DNA of 5,242 nucleotides from Faecalicatena_A orotica (lineage in GTDB: Bacteria > Bacillota > Clostridia > Lachnospirales > Lachnospiraceae): assembly GCF_040545875.1 (NCBI RefSeq), contig NZ_JBEPMR010000029.1; one strand, written 5' to 3'. Below, one piece after another: positions 1-5,242 of this stretch (the first letter of the stretch is position 1; each line of letters opens with the position of its first letter). The notes under the pieces are model-generated. The model had not been told where the DNA came from. It did not search any database and saw nothing but the letters and a program-made list of their open reading frames with translations. The position numbers were made by a program, and so were the translations under genes.

Positions 1-126
1 AAGGCAACAGAGGAAGACCAACTTCACCTGTCGCTTTGTTTAGAACCTTCTGTATCACACAAATCCCCCCTTACCTCCAAATAATTGTTATTATTAGTAC
101 CTCCCCCATTTCCCCCTCCCCCCGCC
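1..126. other. Left edge: no supportable gene
   Basis: I see no gene here that I can support. On the + strand one frame is open from the edge to a TAA at 82-84 (27 codons) and another from position 3 to a TAA at 159-161. The second runs through the promoter and reads as low-complexity Ser/Pro-rich sequence, so both are probably chance. On the - strand a frame starting with GTG at 58 runs open off the left edge, and a GGAGGT box lies at 78-73. The 14-nt spacing is long and the roughly 19 visible codons resemble no family I know. A divergent gene starting there is possible but unproven. A short inverted repeat (AATAAT-TGTT-ATTATT) sits at 80-95, upstream of the fucose gene promoter. No terminator-like hairpin was found in this stretch. 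Confidence 0.5.
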
Positions 127-141
127 TTGTCATTTCCCCCC
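103..141 (-). repeat. C-tract cluster / possible G-quadruplex
   Basis: The + strand has C runs of 5, 5, 6 and 6 at 103-107, 112-116, 118-123 and 136-141, with another C6 further out at 65-70. Read on the - strand these are four G-tracts of at least 5, separated by 12, 1 and 4 nt (right to left). That fits a G-quadruplex-capable sequence, although one loop is longer than the usual 7 nt. The cluster overlaps the -35 box and the -35/-10 spacer of the promoter at 127-155, on the template strand of the gene at 238. The runs are seen directly; folding and any regulatory effect are inference. Confidence 0.45.
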
Positions 142-155
142 AACTCCGCTATAAT
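127..155 (+). promoter_or_regulatory. Sigma-A-type promoter of the fucose operon
   Basis: The -35 box TTGTCA (127-132, one mismatch to TTGACA) and a perfect -10 box TATAAT (150-155) are separated by exactly 17 bp. Transcription would begin near 162, giving a leader of about 75 nt before the ATG at 238. The leader is A-rich and shows no obvious riboswitch or attenuator fold. This is the only strong promoter seen upstream of the two + strand genes and probably drives both. The C-tract cluster lies across its -35 box and spacer. Confidence 0.75.
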
Positions 156-218
156 AAATAAAGCAGTAATATTTGAAGTCTCGAAGCCAAATTAAGATAA
201 TCCAAAATAAAATACCGC

Positions 219-227
219 AGGAAAAGG
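219..227 (+). promoter_or_regulatory. Ribosome binding site of the fucokinase/pyrophosphorylase gene
   Basis: AGGAAAAGG lies upstream of the ATG at 238, with the distal GG 10 nt away. It supports that ATG over the next in-frame ATG (codon 8, position 259), which has no comparable purine box at a proper distance. Confidence 0.6.
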
Positions 228-237
228 AAAAAGTAAT

Positions 238-3200
238 ATGGAATTAACATCTAAAAGAATGAAGAATTTATTTTTGAGCCAGTCATATTTTGATGCATGG
301 GAAGATTATGAGAGGAGTCTCAAAAAGTCTAGTTTTATTAAGTGGGACTATGTGATTCTGACTGCATCCAATGAAGAGCAGGCGGCGATGTACCGCGGGC
401 AGATTGAAGAGCGCCTTCAGCAGCGCCGCCTTCCGTCTTCTACGATTTATGAGGTCCTTCCAGACCCGGAAGGCAGGAGAGTGGGATCGGGAGGGGCCAC
501 TTTCAATGTGCTGGCTTACCTTGCTCAGCGCGAAGGGAAGTCAGAGTATCATTTTAAGGACAAGCGGATCCTTGTGATTCATTCCGGAGGGGACAGCAAA
601 CGTGTTCCGCAGTATTCTGCGACGGGTAAATTATTTTCCCCGGTTCCGCGTGAACTCCCGAATGGATATGCCTCTACGTTGTTTGATGAGTTCATGATCG
701 TGATGTCCGGTGTGCCTTCCAGATTCAGGGAGGGGATGCTGATTCTTTCCGGTGATGTTTTGTTATTATTCAATCCTCTGCAGATTGATTTCCAGAATGA
801 AGGTGCGGCAGCTATCTCCTTCAAGGAGCATGTGGATACGGGAAAGGATCATGGCGTTTTCTTGAATGACGGGAATGATTACGTGGCAAGGTTTTTACAT
901 AAACAAACAGTATCTATGCTTAGGGAGAGCGGTGCGGTGAATGACAGGGGATGTGTGGACCTGGATACCGGGGCCGTGATCTTAAGCACAGGTCTTATGG
1001 ATGCGCTGTATTCTCTGATCAGTACGGACGGGTATCTGGATCAGAATAAATTTCAGGAATTTGTAAATGACAAGGCACGGATCAGCTTTTATGGTGATTT
1101 TCTTTATCCGCTGGCACGGGAGGCTACTTTGGAGCAGTTTTATCAGGAAGCGGCGGAAGGAGTGATCTGCGAAGAACTGATCAGCTGCCGTGAGAAAATC
1201 TGGCAGGCGATACATTCATTTTCTATGAAACTGCTGTGCCTTTCTCCGGCAGAATTTATACATTTTGGTACTACGAAGGAACTCCTGAGTCTTGTGACAG
1301 AGGATGTTTCCTCCTATGAGTTCCTTAACTGGAAAAAGCAGGTGATGTTCTCAGGAGTCGGAGATGCAGATTTTGCCGCGCACAGGGCGTATGTAGGGCG
1401 CAGGGCGAATGTCCGGAAAGGTGCGTATCTGGAGGACTGCTTTATACTGGGCAATACAAAGGTCGGCGAAGGATGTGTGATATCCAATTTAAAGCTGACG
1501 GACTGTATCATTCCGCCGGGAATCGTTCTGCATGGCCTGCGTCTGATTAACGGGAAGTATGTTGTCCGTATTTATGGTGTAGAAGATAATCCGAAGGGAT
1601 TCTATAAAGAAAATGACAGCTTTCTGGGTACCAGTCTTTCCAGACTGTTAAGTGAAAATGATATTTCACAGGATACATTGTGGCAGGATAAGGACAAGTA
1701 TCTGTGGTTTGCCAACCTATATCCGGTATGCGATACCATGAAAGAAGGAATAGAGCAGGCTCTTTTCCTTTATGATATGTGTCATGGGCGTGCTGCGAAA
1801 GAAGAGATCAGGCAGTGGAAGACAAGGAAGAGAATGAGTCTGTATTCCAGTTTTTATATGGCAGATGTGAATTACAGCCGATCATGGAAGGATGAGCTGG
1901 AAAACCGTATCCTTGCAAGTAAGTTTGTAAATATGCTGGAGAGCGGAGTTTATTATAAAGATGCTTATCAGGTGTTTGGCAGCAAGGGAATTACAGAGGC
2001 GATTTACAGGGAGCTTCTGAAGGATGCGCAGGAAGCAGATTTTTCACTGAGGATCAGGATTTACTATGCGGTTTCCAGATTTATGAAGGAAAAAGATCTG
2101 GAATTTGATGGGATGTCCTATGACTATACAGAGGGACTATGTTTTGAAGGGATTCAGAAAGAAATTTTTGACAATGCGGTCAGTAAACTGCGTACTGCTA
2201 ATTCATTTAAGATCTGTAAGGACAGGGTTGATGTAAAGCTTCCGGTCCGTGTTAACTGGGGAGGCGGCTGGACGGATACCCCGCCGCACTGTAATGAACA
2301 GGGCGGAGTTGTGCTGAATGCTGCAATCAGCCTGAATGGGATTCTGCCGGTACAGATTACGGTAAAACGGCTTGAAGATTACCATATTGAATTTGAGTCC
2401 ACGGATATCGGTGTGTTTGGAGAGATTCATACTGTTTCGGAAGTTCAGGACTGCCATAATCCATATGATTCTTTTGCACTCCACAAAGCCGCACTGATTG
2501 CATGCGGGATTGTGCCGTTATATGGGGATGCGTCATTGGAAGATATCTTGAAGCGTCTGGGCGGAGGAATTTATCTTTCCACGCAGGTGATCGGCATACC
2601 AAAGGGCTCCGGTCTAGGGACAAGCAGTATTTTGTCAGGTGCATGTGTAAAAGGGATTTACGAATTCCTTGGTGCGGATATCAGTGATGATGAGATTTAC
2701 GGCATAGTTCTTTCTATGGAACAGATTATGAGCACCGGCGGAGGATGGCAGGATCAGGTTGGCGGTCTGACGAACGGAGTAAAGTTTATTACGACAGAGC
2801 CGGGCATTGATCAGGAAATTCATGTTGAGAAGGTGCATTTGTCAGATTCTGTAAAAGAAGAGCTTCAGGAACGGTTCGCTGTCATTTATACAGGGCAGCG
2901 CAGGCTGGCAAGAAACCTTCTGCGTGATGTTGTCGGAAGTTACATCGGTGCAAGGCCGGAGAGTATACAGGCACTGAAGGATATGCAGCCTTTGGCAGCG
3001 CTGATGAAGTTTGCTCTGGAAAGAGGCAGTGTAGATGAGTTTGCAGAACTTCTGAACCGGCACTGGGAACTTTCAAAACAGCTTGACCAGGGATCATCCA
3101 ACACTTGTATCGAGCAGATTTTCCTATCCTGTCAGGATTTGATAAGCGGGCGGTTTATTGCCGGCGCCGGCGGAGGCGGCTTCCTGATGGTAATCTTGAA

Positions 3201-3297
3201 TAAGGGAGTTACAAAACAGCAGCTGAAAGACAGACTGCATGAAATTTTCCAGGACAGCGGAGTAGATGTATGGGAATCCGCATTTATACGGGATTAA
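238..3297 (+). CDS. fkp: Bifunctional L-fucokinase / L-fucose-1-phosphate guanylyltransferase
   Basis: This cytoplasmic salvage enzyme should phosphorylate L-fucose with ATP to L-fucose-1-phosphate, then couple that to GTP to give GDP-L-fucose and pyrophosphate. The N-terminal pyrophosphorylase part (about residues 35-350) shows RVGSGGAT (81-88), HSGGDSKRVP (115-124), GKLFSPVP (130-137), SGDV (171-174) and FGTTKEL (343-349). Residues about 380-435 look like hexapeptide beta-helix turns. The C-terminal GHMP kinase (about 660-1019) has VRVNWGGGWTDTPP (670-683), the ATP loop GIPKGSGLGTSS (786-797), TGGGWQDQVGG (833-843) with likely catalytic Asp839, and GAGGGGF (976-982). No signal peptide or membrane segment is visible. 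At 1019 aa it is longer than the Bacteroides fragilis Fkp (949 aa) and closer to plant FKGP. From memory, its N-terminus also matches the plant and human enzymes better. Both active-site sets appear intact. Exact sugar preference (L-fucose, L-galactose, D-arabinose) is inferred from the family. The next gene follows on the same strand. Confidence 0.93.
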   Translation: MELTSKRMKNLFLSQSYFDAWEDYERSLKKSSFIKWDYVILTASNEEQAAMYRGQIEERLQQRRLPSSTIYEVLPDPEGRRVGSGGATFNVLAYLAQREGKSEYHFKDKRILVIHSGGDSKRVPQYSATGKLFSPVPRELPNGYASTLFDEFMIVMSGVPSRFREGMLILSGDVLLLFNPLQIDFQNEGAAAISFKEHVDTGKDHGVFLNDGNDYVARFLHKQTVSMLRESGAVNDRGCVDLDTGAVILSTGLMDALYSLISTDGYLDQNKFQEFVNDKARISFYGDFLYPLAREATLEQFYQEAAEGVICEELISCREKIWQAIHSFSMKLLCLSPAEFIHFGTTKELLSLVTEDVSSYEFLNWKKQVMFSGVGDADFAAHRAYVGRRANVRKGAYLEDCFILGNTKVGEGCVISNLKLTDCIIPPGIVLHGLRLINGKYVVRIYGVEDNPKGFYKENDSFLGTSLSRLLSENDISQDTLWQDKDKYLWFANLYPVCDTMKEGIEQALFLYDMCHGRAAKEEIRQWKTRKRMSLYSSFYMADVNYSRSWKDELENRILASKFVNMLESGVYYKDAYQVFGSKGITEAIYRELLKDAQEADFSLRIRIYYAVSRFMKEKDLEFDGMSYDYTEGLCFEGIQKEIFDNAVSKLRTANSFKICKDRVDVKLPVRVNWGGGWTDTPPHCNEQGGVVLNAAISLNGILPVQITVKRLEDYHIEFESTDIGVFGEIHTVSEVQDCHNPYDSFALHKAALIACGIVPLYGDASLEDILKRLGGGIYLSTQVIGIPKGSGLGTSSILSGACVKGIYEFLGADISDDEIYGIVLSMEQIMSTGGGWQDQVGGLTNGVKFITTEPGIDQEIHVEKVHLSDSVKEELQERFAVIYTGQRRLARNLLRDVVGSYIGARPESIQALKDMQPLAALMKFALERGSVDEFAELLNRHWELSKQLDQGSSNTCIEQIFLSCQDLISGRFIAGAGGGGFLMVILNKGVTKQQLKDRLHEIFQDSGVDVWESAFIRD

Positions 3298-3307
3298 TAC
3301 ATAAAGC

Positions 3308-3339
3308 CCCCAGCCGGTCAGCGTAGAGATAGGCTGGGG
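3308..3339 (+). other. Intercistronic hairpin without T-tract
   Basis: CCCCAGCC (3308-3315) pairs perfectly with GGCTGGGG (3332-3339), an 8-bp GC-rich stem with a 16-nt loop. What follows is GTGTAAACGG rather than a T-run, so it does not look like a normal intrinsic terminator. It begins 11 nt after the stop of the first gene and ends 13 nt before the Shine-Dalgarno of the second. It could stabilise the upstream mRNA end, mark a processing site or act as a weak or factor-dependent terminator that lowers expression of the phosphatase gene. The stem is seen directly; the role is inference. Confidence 0.55.
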
Positions 3340-3352
3340 TGTAAACGGTAAC

Positions 3353-3358
3353 GGGAGG
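3353..3358 (+). promoter_or_regulatory. Ribosome binding site of the phosphatase gene
   Basis: GGGAGG lies 5 nt before the ATG at 3364 and fixes that start. No separate promoter with recognisable -35 and -10 boxes is seen in the 66-bp gap, so translation is probably from the upstream transcript. Confidence 0.7.
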
Positions 3359-3363
3359 CGGCC

Positions 3364-4137
3364 ATGCTATACGAAGAAATAACGAAATGTGTGAAACAGG
3401 CGGGCGGTATGATGAAAAATGCGTCTGCTGCAGAAACGGATATATATAATAAGGAAGGTTTTTCTAATTTTGTCACAGAGTATGATAAGAAGGTGCAGGA
3501 TTTTCTTGTACAGGAAATGAAGAAACTGATTCCTGAGGCCGCATTTCTGGCAGAAGAGAATGGGGTTCAGCAGAGTATGGGAGAAGGGTATTGTTTTATT
3601 ATTGATCCCATTGACGGAACGACGAATTTTATATTCGACTATAAAAACAGTTGTGTTTCGCTGGGACTTGCGAAGAATAAGGAGATGGTTTTCGCGGCTG
3701 TCTATAATCCTTATACAGAGGAACTCTATACAGCGGAAAAGGGAAAAGGTGCGTTTAAGAATGGGAAGAAAATTGCAAGTACATCGAAAGGCCTTGTGGA
3801 CAGCATCGCGGCGTTTGGATGTGCGAGATATAATTCCGACGATACGGACCGGATATTTGATTTTGCAAAATCCCTTTATCTGAACAGCCTCGGAGTCCGC
3901 AACGGCGGCTCCTCAGCCATTGACCTGTGCAGAGTCGCATCCGGCAGCAATGGAATTTATACGGAGCTCCTTCTCCAGCCTTGGGATTATGCTGCAGCCT
4001 CTTTGATTATCAGTGAGGCCGGGGGCAGGATCAGCCAGGTGGACGGGAAAGAAATCACACTTGATAAGCCATGTTCTATACTGGCAGGCGGACAGCTTTG
4101 CTGGAAGGAAGCGTTGGAATTGTGGTGCAGGTTTTAA
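3364..4137 (+). CDS. Inositol monophosphatase family sugar phosphatase
   Basis: This is a complete member of the metal-dependent inositol monophosphatase family, which removes phosphate from inositol phosphates, sugar phosphates or related small molecules in the cytoplasm with Mg2+. Visible family marks are the Glu pair in LAEEN (62-66), the metal-binding signature DPIDGTTNF (81-89, Asp81, Asp84, Gly85, Thr86), the GGSSAIDLCRVASG block (181-194) and the C-terminal metal-binding WDYAA (207-211, Asp208). At 257 aa it is close to E. coli SuhB (267 aa). It has no transit or membrane segment. It lies 66 bp behind the fucokinase/pyrophosphorylase with its own Shine-Dalgarno site and no obvious promoter, so the two are probably cotranscribed. 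That suggests a substrate such as L-fucose-1-phosphate or L-galactose-1-phosphate, but this is inference from context. Members acting on inositol-1-phosphate, fructose-1,6-bisphosphate or 3'-phosphoadenosine 5'-phosphate carry the same motifs, so the substrate cannot be read from the sequence. Confidence 0.9.
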   Translation: MLYEEITKCVKQAGGMMKNASAAETDIYNKEGFSNFVTEYDKKVQDFLVQEMKKLIPEAAFLAEENGVQQSMGEGYCFIIDPIDGTTNFIFDYKNSCVSLGLAKNKEMVFAAVYNPYTEELYTAEKGKGAFKNGKKIASTSKGLVDSIAAFGCARYNSDDTDRIFDFAKSLYLNSLGVRNGGSSAIDLCRVASGSNGIYTELLLQPWDYAAASLIISEAGGRISQVDGKEITLDKPCSILAGGQLCWKEALELWCRF

Positions 4138-4157
4138 AACGCATAGGAAGAGAAGCA

Positions 4158-4192
4158 CTCCCGCATGAAAACTGCGGGGGTAATTTTATTTT
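4158..4192 (+). terminator. Intrinsic terminator, shared by convergent genes
   Basis: CTCCCGCA (4158-4165) pairs with TGCGGGGG (4173-4180), giving 8 bp with one T-G wobble and a 7-nt loop. The T-rich tract TAATTTTATTTT (4181-4192) follows. It ends the fucose operon 20 bp after the phosphatase stop. The T-tract overlaps the last codons and stop (4186-4188) of the convergent AraC gene. In the opposite direction the same stem is followed by the weaker pyrimidine stretch TGCTTCTCTTCC, so it may also stop AraC transcripts, less efficiently. Confidence 0.8.
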
Positions 4193-5058
4193 ACCCACCG
4201 TTTTCGAAATTCCCCGGGCGTTATGCCCTCTATTTTTTTAAAGAGTCTCGTAAAGTATCCGGGATCGTCTATTCCACATTCTCTGCTGATATTTTCGATG
4301 CTGTCATCAGTAAATCGCAGCAGGCGCTTTCCAAGAGTGATTCGCTGGTAAATGATGTAGTGGTTGATGGATGCCCCGAATTGTTTCTTGAACAGCCTTG
4401 TCAGATAGTACTTATTGATATAGAAGCGTTCCGACAGCGCATCCAGATATATCTTTTCAGTAAAATGTTCATCTATATATTTTTTAATATCGTTTAATTT
4501 AGTCTGTGCGGCCTCCTGATGATCTGAAATCAGGCTGTGAGAGCCGCTTTCTTCCATTGTAAGGGTCAATAGCCGGACCAGCTTTTCATATAGTTTCATG
4601 TCTCTCACAGGGCTGTCGGCATTTGCAGTCAGAAATATTTCCTCCAGCAGGTTTTCGTAGCGTGCAGGTTCACTTGTTGTAAAATACCAGGTTCCACCCC
4701 TGTCTAAAAACTTCTCATAAATGCTGTCCATATTCGGTCCGTAAAAGTGGACCCATTTGAGCCGCCAGAGCTGTTCAGTCGAGGAAGCATGGGAATATGG
4801 CTTCTGGCAGTTAAAGAAAACGCAGTCTCCGGGGCGCAGGTGCACCTCTTTATTGTCGTACTGCACACTGCCCAGACCGTCTAATACGATAAAAAACAGG
4901 TAGGAATTTAATTGTTCCCTCCGGCTCACATGAGGCTTAAGTGCAGTGAGTTCACCCGTTTCCTGCAGGTAGATCAAAGAACTCTTGGCAAATACCGAAG
5001 GTGTATACAAGACTCTGTTGGACTGTACCTGGTTACCGGTAAATAATTGTTTATCCAT
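4186..5058 (-). CDS. AraC-family transcriptional regulator with cupin sensor domain
   Basis: This 290-aa protein has the standard two-part build of one-component sugar-responsive regulators. The N-terminal cupin-like AraC-binding domain (about residues 45-125) shows the SYLFFIVLDGLG strand pattern (52-63), RPGDCVFFNCQKPYSH (75-90) and WRLKWVHFYGP (98-108). The C-terminal DNA-binding part (about 188-287) has two helix-turn-helix units. The first is around LDALSERFYINKYYLTRLFKKQFG in outline (205-228). The second ends in the AraC signature region (about 252-286), with CGIDDPGYFTRLFKK (261-275) and GITPGEFRK (278-286). The ATG at 5058 has AAAGGAG 7 nt upstream. The gene is convergent to the fucose operon and points away from a regulatory region with an outward promoter, which suggests it controls an unseen divergent gene and possibly itself. 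The ligand is unknown: a mono- or oligosaccharide is likely from the family. Nothing looks broken. Confidence 0.93.
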   Translation of the reverse strand: MDKQLFTGNQVQSNRVLYTPSVFAKSSLIYLQETGELTALKPHVSRREQLNSYLFFIVLDGLGSVQYDNKEVHLRPGDCVFFNCQKPYSHASSTEQLWRLKWVHFYGPNMDSIYEKFLDRGGTWYFTTSEPARYENLLEEIFLTANADSPVRDMKLYEKLVRLLTLTMEESGSHSLISDHQEAAQTKLNDIKKYIDEHFTEKIYLDALSERFYINKYYLTRLFKKQFGASINHYIIYQRITLGKRLLRFTDDSIENISRECGIDDPGYFTRLFKKIEGITPGEFRKRWVK

Positions 5059-5065
5059 GAAAAAA

Positions 5066-5072
5066 CTCCTTT
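5066..5072 (-). promoter_or_regulatory. Ribosome binding site of the AraC-family gene
   Basis: On the - strand AAAGGAG lies 7 nt before the ATG at 5058-5056, an ideal distance that fixes the start. Confidence 0.75.
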
Positions 5073-5092
5073 GTCAATATAATCCTATATAG

Positions 5093-5121
5093 AATGTAAC
5101 ATAGAAAGCAAAATAATCCAA
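5093..5121 (-). promoter_or_regulatory. Probable promoter of the AraC-family gene (extended -10)
   Basis: On the - strand the -10 box TACATT (5098-5093) is preceded by TGT (5101-5099), matching the extended -10 TGn. The weak -35 box TTGGAT (5121-5116) lies 17 bp upstream. The start would be near 5086, giving a leader of about 28 nt that holds the Shine-Dalgarno box. The weak -35 fits low or regulated expression. Other AT-rich hexamers nearby have poorer spacing. Confidence 0.45.
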
Positions 5122-5130
5122 TCATATTTT

Positions 5131-5161
5131 GTGAAGTAGTTAATAATTCGTTACTGTTCAC
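5131..5161. promoter_or_regulatory. Imperfect dyad, possible operator
   Basis: GTGAA (5131-5135) and TTCAC (5157-5161) form the outer arms. GTA (5136-5138) and TAC (5152-5154) continue the symmetry after a 2-nt offset, around an AT-rich centre. The element lies about 10 bp upstream of the proposed -35 of the AraC gene and between the two opposed promoters, a normal place for a regulator site. AraC proteins usually prefer direct repeats, so a different binder is equally possible. Confidence 0.3.
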
Positions 5162-5186
5162 TCCCAATGTCAGTTAGTTAAGGATG

Positions 5187-5222
5187 GGTCTGGGCAGACC
5201 TAAACTTACGATTCCCTATAAT
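5187..5222 (+). promoter_or_regulatory. Outward promoter with palindrome at the -35 position
   Basis: A perfect TATAAT (5217-5222) faces out of the right edge. Where the -35 box should be (about 5194-5199) there is no TTGACA-like sequence. A perfect 14-bp inverted repeat, GGTCTG-GG-CAGACC (5187-5200), covers that position instead. Transcription would begin near 5229, so the gene served should start at or beyond the window edge. This layout fits a promoter that needs an activator or is blocked by a repressor; the divergent AraC-family regulator is a candidate. AGGAG at 5224-5228 with an ATG at 5232 or a GTG at 5236 could mark a start, but would leave almost no leader from this promoter. Confidence 0.45.
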
Positions 5223-5242
5223 CAGGAGAAGATGGGTGATAT

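Noticed and set aside
1..58. Possible divergent - strand gene starting at GTG 58 with GGAGGT at 78-73
   Set aside because: The 14-nt spacing is long, only about 19 codons are visible, and they match nothing I recognise, so it is mentioned only in the edge description.
3..161. Open + frame across the left edge ending at TAA 159-161
   Set aside because: It runs through the TTGTCA/TATAAT promoter and the C-tracts, giving low-complexity Ser/Pro-rich sequence with no family resemblance.
2203..2838. Several 60-95 codon - strand frames inside the fucokinase domain
   Set aside because: They are shadows of the kinase reading frame, lacking Shine-Dalgarno sites and recognisable motifs.
4165..4497. 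110-codon + strand frame opposite the AraC-family gene
   Set aside because: It starts inside the terminator hairpin and is antisense to a clearly real AraC C-terminus; there is no ribosome binding site or family pattern.
5137..5181. Direct repeat TAGTTAA at 5137-5143 and 5175-5181 as an AraC binding pair
   Set aside because: A 7-bp AT-rich repeat in about 170 bp is expected by chance, and the 38-bp offset is not a usual AraC spacing.
5232..5242. ATG at 5232 (Met-Gly-Asp) after AGGAG
   Set aside because: The spacing is only 3 nt, three codons are visible, and a start here would leave almost no leader from the TATAAT at 5217-5222; it cannot be decided from this window.

Overview
This 5.2 kb window is ordinary-looking bacterial chromosomal DNA with three complete genes. 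It suggests a Gram-positive gut anaerobe of the Bacillota, perhaps Lachnospiraceae-like. The basis is moderate GC by eye, purine-rich Shine-Dalgarno sites (AGGAAAAGG, GGGAGG, AAAGGAG), sigma-A-like promoters, a stem-plus-T-tract terminator, and an AraC/cupin regulator of the kind common in that group. The assignment is an inference; the window contains no taxonomic marker gene.

Layout. Positions 1-126 are a gene-poor edge with striking C-tracts. A good sigma-A promoter (TTGTCA, 17 bp, TATAAT; 127-155) leads into a 1019-codon gene on the + strand (238-3297). This encodes a two-domain fucose salvage enzyme: an N-terminal GDP-fucose pyrophosphorylase (L-fucose-1-phosphate guanylyltransferase), a central beta-helix-like part, and a C-terminal GHMP L-fucokinase. 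After a 66-bp gap holding a GC-rich hairpin without a T-tract, a 257-codon inositol-monophosphatase-family sugar phosphatase follows on the same strand (3364-4137), probably as an operon. An intrinsic terminator (4158-4192) closes the operon. It is shared with the convergent gene for an AraC-family regulator (4186-5058, - strand). Positions 5059-5242 are a regulatory region: the regulator's own promoter, two dyad elements, and a perfect TATAAT facing out of the right edge, probably serving a divergent gene or operon that lies outside the window.

How it may work together. The long enzyme should turn free L-fucose (plus ATP and GTP) into GDP-L-fucose, the donor for fucosylating surface glycans. 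The neighbouring phosphatase may act on a sugar-1-phosphate. L-fucose-1-phosphate is the 6-deoxy form of L-galactose-1-phosphate, which an IMPase-family enzyme (VTC4) hydrolyses in plants. No fucosyltransferase, transporter or polysaccharide gene is visible, so the use of the GDP-sugar cannot be read from this window. The AraC regulator is convergent to the pair and more likely controls the unseen divergent gene, though control of the fucose genes cannot be excluded.

The most interesting points are the plant/animal-like build of the fucokinase/pyrophosphorylase, its pairing with a possible sugar-1-phosphate phosphatase, a potential G-quadruplex overlapping the promoter, and the outward promoter with a palindrome at its -35 position.
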